This document shows, piece by piece, positions 55,794 to 64,000 of a stretch of 64,000 bases of DNA. Below the pieces are notes generated by a model. That model worked only from the letters and a program-made list of their open reading frames with translations. It searched no databases and was not told the origin of the DNA. The position numbers were made by a program, and so were the translations under genes. Position 1 is the stretch's first letter. Each line of letters opens with the position of its first letter. The DNA comes from Sthenelais limicola (lineage: Eukaryota; Annelida; Polychaeta; Phyllodocida; Sigalionidae), in contig OW804096.1 in NCBI GenBank assembly GCA_942159475.1, forward strand, positions 37,509,744 to 37,573,743, in the 5' to 3' direction.

Positions 55794-58700
55794 ATGGTCA
55801 TTCAACTTATTATCGATTTCAACAAGATGGACTTCAACAAGCGTCAACAAACGTCAACAAAGCACAGATACCTAACATCGGAACACAACTTAAACCATCT
55901 GACATATCAATAGAACTCATACCAGGGCAACAACTCAAGTTAAATAAAACAGGAGATCTGTGCGAGGAATATTATGCCAGATTAAATCCTAACAGGATTT
56001 TCATCAGAAACTTCATACAGGGAGAAATAACAGGTCTCAGTTTAAATCTATTGGTTCTTTATCTAAAAGTGTATTTAATTCACATATGTAATGTGTTGCA
56101 GGAAAATGAGTCACAAGTCGCAAAAAAGGGATTTTGAGATATCGTCATAGTTATTTGAAAAGATGAGATCAAGTCAATGCCAATGATAGTAAACAGAAGG
56201 ACACCCGGCAGTACTTCTATAATAATTTCAAGTTTGAAATTTTGATTTTTGAAAAAAAACACGTTTGCAATATCTTTGGGTTAACAATTACTATAGTAGA
56301 ATAGCTAAACATACTTCATAGTTCTTCATTATTTGAGATCTTATGAGGATTAGGTTGTGCCCCATAAATGAATTGTATCGAGCCAGATCCTGAATTAGTT
56401 ATGATTATTTATATGGAACACAGGCACTTCACTGAAAGCCCTCTTTCTATCATTAGGTTTACTGTCACTTGTGTCATTGCTACTTGAATTTGAAATCGGG
56501 AGGCAAATAGCTGAGGCCTTCTCTGAATTATTTCCTGAAAGTTGTTGAGATCCAGGAAGCATACTGTTATTTTCTGTACTAGCTAATACCTTCAACATCA
56601 GTTGTTGTTGACGAAAATTTAAAACATTATAATGATTTAGGCTGGCTGACATTTTTGTGCCCTGATAATTGTGCTACAGCTGTTGGCGGCACACCAGCAT
56701 GAAGGAGACGGCTGCAGCTGGTTTTTCGGACACTGTGATTAGGGATCTTTTCATGAGATAATATACCAGAAACAACTGCATTCCCTTCATAAATGAACTC
56801 AAACTATTAATTCCCAATGCTTGACATTTGCACCATATTTTCTCCCAAGAGCTTCTTCCATGATTAATCCAGAAAAAAAAGATTTGAAAAATATCTCTAG
56901 TCTAAGTCTATTTACTCAGAAATTATAGCCTTAATTAATATTAAACAGTAAATAGACCAATATATATTAGTTGAATTATGATTTCATTATTATTGAGAGT
57001 TTATGATTTTCAAATGTCATCTATCAAATGAAACATACCTCAGTGAAGGCATAGATAGATATATTATTAGATATATCATTATAGATATATTTTATTATAT
57101 ATAATGTGTCTTCTTGACACATCATTTCAGGTCGATGTGAGATAAATTCCTGTATTAGTTTAACAGGACATCTCTCTGGCTTCATTATATCTCTGAAAAT
57201 CTTAGGGTTGAAAGGTCGGCCTGTAAAGTTTTGGAGAACTTCTCTGTCCATTTATAGTATGTATGAGCATTTTCGTCCACTGTTTCCTCCAAATCAGCAA
57301 AGCACAACTGGCAAGCTTCATGACATCCTCTAAATCCTAAATTTGTTGTCAACAGATACCAGTCGGTTGTCTGCAATATGTCAATAGTATCACCCAACCC
57401 TCCCTTCTCCCACATTTGCTCCTCATCTTCAACACTAAGGGGTTCACTTTTATTTTTCTTATTTCCAAGTCCAATGCCGTTCAAGTGTTTCCGTTTTGCT
57501 GCTAATACATCTCTAAACGTCTTGAATGCCTCATCAGTAACCAAACTTTGAACATATCCATTATCATTTAGGTATTTATCTAGGGCTTGAAAATTAAAAT
57601 TCAGTATGTCAGGCTTCTTACCCATCCTTCTTTCTATCTTTCAAGAGCCGCTTACCTAAAAAATATTAAACAATATATTGCCTTTATTATTATTTAATAT
57701 CATCTACAATATGATAATATAATAGACTATCATGTAATATTCACTCGATCTAAAAACATTGGAAAAACCTTACCTATCAATGTATCCAGATTGGCCGGCT
57801 CTAGTAAAAGTATTTCTCCCTCTGGAACACCCTCAGATGGTACAAATATCTCAAATTTGTGTGCCACAGATTTGATCTTCTGAGTATTCTTGCTCTTAGA
57901 ATATTCTATATATCAATCCAAATCCCTATGTTACTCATATAATAGTTTTCATTTTCATTTTCTTCATTTAACACCACCTCGAAATTTCCATATTTTGCTT
58001 CATTGTTTATGTTTAGCAGACCCTTTGTTCTGCTTTAGATCAACCAATCAGTAACAAGCCCATTGATCGCAGTTGACCAATCAATGATGAGCCATTGACA
58101 GGCTTGACCAATAGGAAGCTTTGATACATTTACTATAGAAACAGGCTGTATTATCGAGGGTGGATCCATTTGACAAAACACAATAACATGTATCCACTTA
58201 TTTGCAGCGTGTACAACCCCCGATCATGGTATAATACATAGCATCTGATATAAGAATCTAGTAGGGAAAAGTATACTTATATAAGTATCTTATCAATGCA
58301 ACTGGTGCTATTCACAGAGCTAAATGACAGACTGAACTTTAACATGATATAACCAAAGCATACTGTTGAATATCGATAAATAAGCAAGTCAGGAAATGTG
58401 TATGATTGAGTACAGCGACGTCAGAAGTCACCACAGGCTTGGCCCTACAGTATAGATTATCCACTCCCTTCCCACACTACATTGTATGCATAAATACCCT
58501 AGATTCATTTTCAAATCAATATTTAAAGAGATAAACCACCGTTATAAGTACTGCTGAAGGCGAGAGTTCTGCATGGGAACTAATGCATGAAAATAAGGAT
58601 TTACAATATTTTTTTCAAACTTTGTATTGAGAAAGAACAAGGTTAGCTGATAACAAAAAACAAAAGATCTCACCATATTTTTCTTTTTCATTTTAGGGAC

Positions 58701-61700
58701 CATCAATGTTTACTATTGAAGTCTGTGGGTAAAATTGATATTTTCTCAGTTTTTCCAAGATTTCAGACGGATGAATCACATTTTTCAGTTAAAAATCCTT
58801 CTAAACATAGCTATCAAAATGCATGAAAGAACAGGGTATCAACATATTTTGAAAGATATTATTTAGCTTTGAAAATCTTAATTAAATGAAATATTCCTGT
58901 TTTGAACTCATCAGGGTGCGAATTCAGCTGAATAACTTTGTAAAAAAGCTGGTGACCCCCGTTTTTTTTGCGTGTACGGGTAAAGCAATATGTTAGCTAT
59001 GTACATATAGATATTTTTATGAAAAAGTTATTTTCCATTTTCTATATATTGAATTGAGTGTATGCAATGAAATCTTGTTTCAGACGCTGAAGATGTCACA
59101 CTCGTTACAATGGGGAACTTGAACAGAACTCACCTGCTGACAAAGATACAGGACCAGTGGCACGGCCCCATTTCATTTGCTCTCCATTTGAGAGCAAATG
59201 AGGCCAAATATTTACAAGACAGTCTTAAAAACTTTCTCAAGGGGATCAAGCTTGGTAATATTTGGATCCATATAGTGATTGACTATGAAATGTGGGTAAG
59301 TACAAAATATATGGATATTTTCAATTAGACCAGTAACTCATTAAGTTATTTTAGTCATGCCCATCAACTCTATTAGTTGGGCAAATAAGTGAAACAATCT
59401 TTCAAATGGTGATAAAAGCAACAAAATTGGTATGCATACTCCTGAGGGCCCACTTTTTTTTTAAAAAAAGCCTGTAAGCCATCAACAAAATTTAGGTGGC
59501 GGCCATTTAGAACATTGAAAAACTATTTTCGACATAACATCTGACAGAATATTCCAATTTGAATGATCTTCATGTCCATTTATGCTTTTTACTATGCAGA
59601 AACAGAATAGCTACTAAAAATTTCAAGATGGCGGCCATATGTAACATGAAAACACCATTTTTGCCATAAAATCAGACAGAATAGTCAGACCTGAATGATC
59701 TTGGTGTGAAATTATATGCTTTGAGCAACACAAAAGCTGAATAGCTACTAAATATGCTAGAAACATTAATACAAGATCAAAATTCAGCTTGGACATAGTC
59801 AAAACAATATATTTTGATGCAAAGATCATTGAAAACAGACTATTATGTCAGATTTTTTGGGGGGAGAATGTGTTTTCATGTTCCAAATGGTAGCCATTTT
59901 CTACATGAAAGTACCATATTTAGTAGCTATTCATGTCTTGCAGTACTAAATTTTATTTGCATTCAAAAAGAATCTCTATTGCAAGCTCAAAACTCTGAAT
60001 TAATTGTGCACATATATATAGATTGTATTGACGATAGACAATGCATGTATGAATATATTGTAGTGGGACCTGAACTCGGTGGCGGGGTTGCTAGTGGCGA
60101 CTGCTTTGTTGTGTTTACTCACTCTGAAGGCGACCATGGTCTGAATCAGTCGCAAAATAGGTGGAACAAAATATCTTTAATAAAGGCGGCCTCAATGGAC
60201 GCACCTTCTAGTCGCTAGGGCTGACCATGAACCATTTACTGCACTTTTTACATCTGTTGCGATGCTGACCGTGTCAGGCCATTCATAATCAGGCATAACA
60301 TTTAATTTTTGGCAGGGATGTGGGGTGGCTGAGTGGACTAAAGCACTGGGTTGGCCCAGTGGTATGTGGGTTAGTACCTGGGCGCAGCAACAATTTCATC
60401 TCCTCCCCCCAGGTACTAGAGGAAGACCACCATTGCTGTGATCTAGTTCTGGAAAGAAATGGAAAGATACTCAGATAACCTAGAAGGAGAAGGGTTCTTC
60501 TTGGTAAAATAAGTAGGGGAATGTTGGTGGATGTGTCTGGAAGTTCTGGCCCTGTTCTCACTTTGCTTTGTCCACACTGGAGTGGTTCACACTTTTCACC
60601 TTCATCCTCAGAAGTTGGATGTTAAAAAGTTGAAATGCTGGCTCCATGAAGGAGGTCGGTGCTGTTGTTGCAGTGATCCCACTGCAACAACAGCACTGAC
60701 CAATATTGCCCATGGCATAGGTGGTGAACAGCCCTTTTTGCAAGATAGGTGGACACACTACATCCTTCAAATACTTCCGGACAGCTGCATCTCCTAGCTG
60801 TGCAGGTATTTCCAGTACCCTGTCATATACTGATACTGATGTCATGTTCATGACACAGTTCTACCAGAGCTCTATTTCTAGTCTTCGCATAAACATACCA
60901 TGTAGACTGGGAATGGGGTCTCATGATCTTTTGCAGGCTGATGAGTAGCCACTTCCTCGTTGTACACTACATAGCAGTTATACTAGTGTAGCAGTTGTTG
61001 TTGTTATTGAAACCTTGATTGCCATATGTGTGTGGTCAGGTCAGAGGGTTTAACACCTTAATAAAGGATGATTTCACGACCATGCGGACAAACTAAAACT
61101 GTAGTTGTGGCATTGCTAGGTCTGTTTTTAAAGCACCATATCTCAATTGAGATTTTATGTATGCCCCATGCTTGATCATGCCTATGAACTGAAGTGTCGA
61201 TGAAATGGCCCCTTCAAGACATCCTTCATGGAAGGTTCCATTGAATATCAATTTGTGGTCAACCATATGACGTCATAGCATCCTGGCTGCTATTGTATGA
61301 ATAATTGCTTCAGAGAAGTTGAAGCTTGTGACAGGACAGCACTTACATCTTTTTATAGATTAATTAGATAGATATCCAGTCCTTTTTTGTGAGCTTCTAG
61401 CTGATCAAACGCAAGTTGGACCAGGTGCATCAGATATGCAATTTGACCTTGAGAATGATGACTGTGATATTAGCTCATGGTCATTTAAAAATCTATGGAT
61501 CGGATGTTGATAAGTATCAATTTAGGGACAGAACCTGTCACTAGTTTGACTATAATGCCCCAGGTATCATATTCGTCAATATCCCAGACCAAGAAAATAG
61601 GACTTCATACACCATGCACATGTGATTATGATTCAGTTGATATTCATGTAACTATTAGATGAAACAGCAACAAATTTATAGTTTCTAGTAAACCTTCATT

Positions 61701-62745
61701 TTTGAATGTAGAAGAAGGTTCCATATAATTTAAAGGTATATGCGGGTGTTCAATGGAAAAAAAATTGGTCGGTGACTTTTTTATGAAACGTTCAGGGATC
61801 ATTCCTGACTACATAAGAAAGCAAGAAATGAAAAAAAAAGTACATGTCAACGACTTATTTTTTTTCCTACAGCCCCATGAAAATAACAGTGCTTTAGCAT
61901 TGAAGTCTATGGGAAAATGTTTTTTTTTTCACATTTCAATATATAAAAAAATAATGATCGGTGACTTTACATCAAAACTTTCTATACATATATTTGGTAT
62001 ATTATGCTACAGATTTACCAAAGAAAAACAGTATGTTGACGAGGTTAAAAAAAAGTTGTGGTCATTTGAAGATGACATCACCCAAATTTAGTAATCAAAC
62101 AGCATAATCAATAAAAATGAATCCTGAAAAACATGACTACAAACTGCTTTAATAAAAATAAACCCTGTTGATATCGAAAATGGAGCACAAATACATCTCA
62201 ACTTATGATGATGATAAACTATTTCAAAGAAAAATAGGAGCCGCTAGGTGGCGTGTGTGATGACACCCGCATATATCTTTAACACAAAGATGATTCAAAT
62301 TGTATTATTGTGTCAGACTTTATGACGATAATAGTGCTTTCATTCTTCAAATGGCGGCCATCTTAAAATAAGCTGTCATTTTGATATTTTCAGTAGCTCT
62401 TTCACTTCTGCATATTAATAACCATAGTTTGACACCAAGAAAAATGGCCACCATTCAGGAATTGTTGATGGCTAACAGGTTTTTTTAAAAGGTTGGCCCT
62501 TAAGGACAGTTCATAGTAATTGTGTTGCTTGTATCACCATTTAAAAGATTAAACGTGAAAAATACACTTATCTTATCATTAATATCATTTTGATTTTATT
62601 TCAGGCGTTTTTCCCAGTAAACACATTAAGGAATATAGCACTGCAAGAGTCACCTACTTCAAAAGTCTTTCTGCTTGACTTAGATCTTGTCCCATCAATT
62701 GGCCTTCATGACCAATTAAAGGATTACAGGCTACAACAAAAAGAG
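55794..62745 (+). CDS. GT49 (LARGE/B4GAT1-like) glycosyltransferase, three exons seen
   Basis: Exons 55794-56033 (TGTAG acceptor, phase 2 start, phase 1 end), 59084-59295 (TTTCAG acceptor, W|GTAAGT) and 62605-62745 (TTTCAG acceptor, E|GTAGAA) join in frame. Exon 2 encodes AEDVTLVTMGNLNRTHLL and QDQWHGPISFALHL. Exon 3 encodes AFFPVNTLRNIALQE, then VFLLDLDLVPSIGLHDQL, where D-L-D matches the metal-binding DxD of LARGE-type enzymes (FLSDIDFLP) and PVNxLRNIAL is the family's hallmark. Such enzymes add glucuronate in the Golgi, for example on matriglycan of dystroglycan; the substrate here is unknown. Exon 1 would be stem region and is less certain. The 5' end and the C-terminus are missing; the gene probably continues past 64,000. 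Confidence 0.8.
56395..57910 (-). pseudogene. fossil Crypton-type tyrosine recombinase (DUF3504/ZMYM-like)
   Basis: Minus-strand pieces follow the order of Crypton-derived recombinases. KNTQKIKSVAHKFEIFVP (57774-57910, ending at a G|GTAAGG donor) is followed by LKDRKKDG (to about 57617), then FQALDKYLNDNGY and EDEEQMWEKGGLGD and LGFRGCHEACQL (catalytic Arg; 57185-57620). Next come GRPFNPKIF and ERCPVKLIQEFISHRPEMMCQ (57024-57251), then NHSVRKTSCSRLLHAGVPP and AQLSGHKNV (about 56650-56742), then SLNHYNVL (Tyr; about 56635). At least four changes of frame separate these pieces, so it cannot be translated as one protein, although all catalytic residues (R, HxxR, H, Y) are still readable. It lies antisense in an intron of the GT49 gene. 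Confidence 0.8.
58528..58590 (+). repeat. dispersed repeat matching 48228-48298
   Basis: AAAGAGATAAACCACCGT, ACTGCTGAAGGCG and CTAATGCATGAAAA occur in the same order and spacing as at 48228. Family unknown. Confidence 0.6.
60320..60395 (+). repeat. tRNA-like SINE head
   Basis: A box TGGCTGAGTGG near 60325 and a weak B box (GGGTTAGTACC) near 60369 are spaced as in a tRNA gene. CACTGGG/CCCAGTG pairs like an arm. Not a functional tRNA. Confidence 0.4.
60558..60851 (-). pseudogene. relic of a repeat-borne invertebrate ORF
   Basis: The 97-codon frame reads VYDRVLEIPAQLGDAAVRKY, then VCPPILQKGLFTTYAMGNIG, then TATTAPTSF. I recall the same order (Y-DRVLExxxxLG, VCPxxLxxGxFTTxAxDNI, SSTT..SFHGT) in unnamed repetitive genes of cnidarians and lancelets. 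The usual DHNPSSTT part is replaced by a perfect hairpin sequence (60659-60696). Probably the internal relic of the surrounding inverted-repeat element. Confidence 0.35.
60659..60696. other. 17-bp perfect hairpin
   Basis: GTGCTGTTGTTGCAGTG (60659-60675) pairs base for base with CACTGCAACAACAGCAC (60680-60696) around ATCC. Confidence 0.85.
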
Positions 62746-62849
62746 GTAGAATTCTTAAGTTTGTATAAATCAGACATAACAAAGTTCTTTGATTCTGGGT
62801 TGTTATTGAGTTCTTGGACATATAATATCATTCAATTTCATCTTTGAGA

Positions 62850-63460
62850 ACAAGATCATGAACAAGGTTAACCAGATACAATGAATCTCCCGACAGTGGA
62901 AAATATAAAGGTTGAATAAGTGACGATAATATTATTGTGGCATGAAGAAGGTAATTTGACAAGAATGAAATACAAATAGCATAAATGTTGAATTGCATAA
63001 TAACAACAAACAGTGCAAACCATCACCATAGAGATATATAATTATATGTGGCATCATTGTTAAATTACCTGGAACAGTTCCATAATCGTCTGGGTGTCTA
63101 TAAAAGAGAATATAAGAATATTGAGCTTTCACCACTAGAAGAGAAAGAGAAAAATTTGTTTTTCCTCTCCACGAAAAGTCTTTTCAGTTAAAGCTAGCAG
63201 CCGCGGTCTGAACGTGAGATGCCGTCATGCCTGGTAACATTGGCTCATCAACAATACTTCCAGCTGTTCCCACTTCCTCTTGATTTATAACCGTATTTGT
63301 TGAATATTCCCCGTATTTGGGTACTTCAGATTATTATGTTTAGAGTTCAGGGGCTGATCCATGATTTAATATAAGAGGCACACACAATGAGGCAAATGTC
63401 AAACACCAGATATATGATTAATCAAAATTCATACAATTAAGTATCAGAGGCATGGGGATT
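62850..63460. other. intronic or 3' spacer
   Basis: No exon with acceptable splice sites and GT49-like content was seen; probably intron. Confidence 0.4.
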
Positions 63461-63464
63461 AAGC

Positions 63465-63882
63465 AGTGTGGCCACTGTCGACATAACCAAGATGATGCAA
63501 AGACAATGCAAAGTTGATGTAATGGCCGGTGATGCATGTCAACAAAGAGGGTTATCAGTAGCTGCATTGTCTTTGCAACGACAACCAGACAAAAATCAGT
63601 AACTATAGAACTAATTCTCTTGCTTTTACATATATATAATTGCATCGACTGCAAAATCACATCAGTACAAAATATCAAACATGTTTAATTTAATTTAGAT
63701 CGCCAGTTATGCTGATGTAATTTTCACAATGCCCAGGCAGCACTGCTTGCTGTGCCGATATTAAGTGATGACAAGGTGATGACAAATCGATGAAGATGTA
63801 GTTGATAAGAATTATACAAAAATCTTATCAACTAGCTCTTCGTCAATGCATCATCAACGATTTTGTTGACAGTGGCCAAACT
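63465..63882. mobile_element. MITE-like element with GTGGCCACTGTC termini
   Basis: AGTGTGGCCACTGTCGACA at 63465 and TGTTGACAGTGGCCAAACT ending at 63882 are inverted repeats with two or three mismatches. Weaker pairing continues inward through GATGATGC. Near the right end GTTGATAAGA/TCTTATCAAC forms an inner hairpin. No coding sequence; total about 420 bp. Confidence 0.55.
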
Positions 63883-64000
63883 ACATTAGCTTCAATTGCT
63901 TGGAATGACCAAATAATGGGACCGAACGTATGCAAATTCTGACATGGTGACCTAGTTTTTTCTTTGAGATTTTATTTATACTGGGATCCCATAACAATAA

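Larger units (their letters stand above)
59396..62550. mobile_element. 3.15-kb inverted-repeat element in GT49 intron
   Basis: The left arm starts at 59396 (AATCTTTCAAATGGTGATA) and the right arm ends at 62550 with its complement. Similarity continues for about 280-320 bp inward. Inside each arm a unit of about 125 bp (GATGGCGGCCAT ... CAGACAGAATA ... GAATGATCTT ... GAATAGCTACTAAA) is repeated at least twice. The interior contains a tRNA-like SINE head (60320-60395) and a minus-strand coding relic (60558-60851). It looks like a DNA transposon with compound terminal repeats, lying wholly within intron 59296-62604. Confidence 0.55.

Noticed and set aside
57185..57625. Functional 146-residue gene
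   Set aside because: It is one segment of a recombinase whose other parts follow in different frames on the same strand; called a fossil Crypton.

Overview
The window is AT-rich, repeat-dense nuclear DNA from an animal, most likely a marine invertebrate. The evidence is spliced genes with GT-AG introns, short exons far apart, and very few long reading frames outside mobile elements. It also carries Ngaro/DIRS, Crypton, Penelope-like and LINE material together with MITEs, microsatellites and tRNA-like SINE heads. The phylum cannot be fixed from the sequence; lancelet, hemichordate, echinoderm, mollusc and brachiopod are all possible. There is no bacterial operon, CRISPR array or rRNA.

Layout. 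1-18.3 kb is mostly dispersed repeats: a 63-bp tandem triplication, LINE relics on the minus strand, a long inverted repeat at 8.1-9.6 kb, one end of a DNA transposon at 12.07 kb, a Penelope-like fragment at 15.7 kb and a degenerate retroelement reading frame at 16.3-18.3 kb. 18.5-21.2 kb (minus) holds exons of a probably secreted protein with a farnesoic-acid-methyltransferase-like (Methyltransf_FA) domain and a cysteine-rich module. 21.3-26.7 kb is non-coding with foldback and promoter-like pieces. 27,240-32,273 is a complete Ngaro-type tyrosine-recombinase retrotransposon. Its split direct repeats are base-identical and its Gag, RT/RNase H and recombinase frames are open. It sits inside a TA-flanked MITE. 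32.5-49.7 kb is repeat-rich spacer: MITEs, minisatellites, a GTGCAC-rich satellite, a tRNA-like SINE and hairpins. 50,385-53,104 is an intact four-exon gene for a 632-residue DUF7869-type protein, tail to tail with a single-exon minus-strand ORF. 55,794-62,745 holds three exons of a plus-strand GT49 (LARGE/B4GAT1-like) glycosyltransferase that probably continues past the window. One of its introns contains a fossil antisense Crypton-type recombinase and another a 3.15-kb inverted-repeat element.

The clearest single signal is in the Ngaro element. The Gag frame ends on a canonical A-AAA-AAC slippery heptamer, then a 6-nt spacer that contains the Gag stop codon, then a 10-bp GC-rich stem. The RT frame is open across it in -1. 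This is the complete layout of a programmed -1 frameshift site. The second notable signal is a pair of Penelope-type hammerhead-ribozyme remnants. The three cellular genes appear functionally unrelated to each other; most of the rest of the sequence is layered transposon history.
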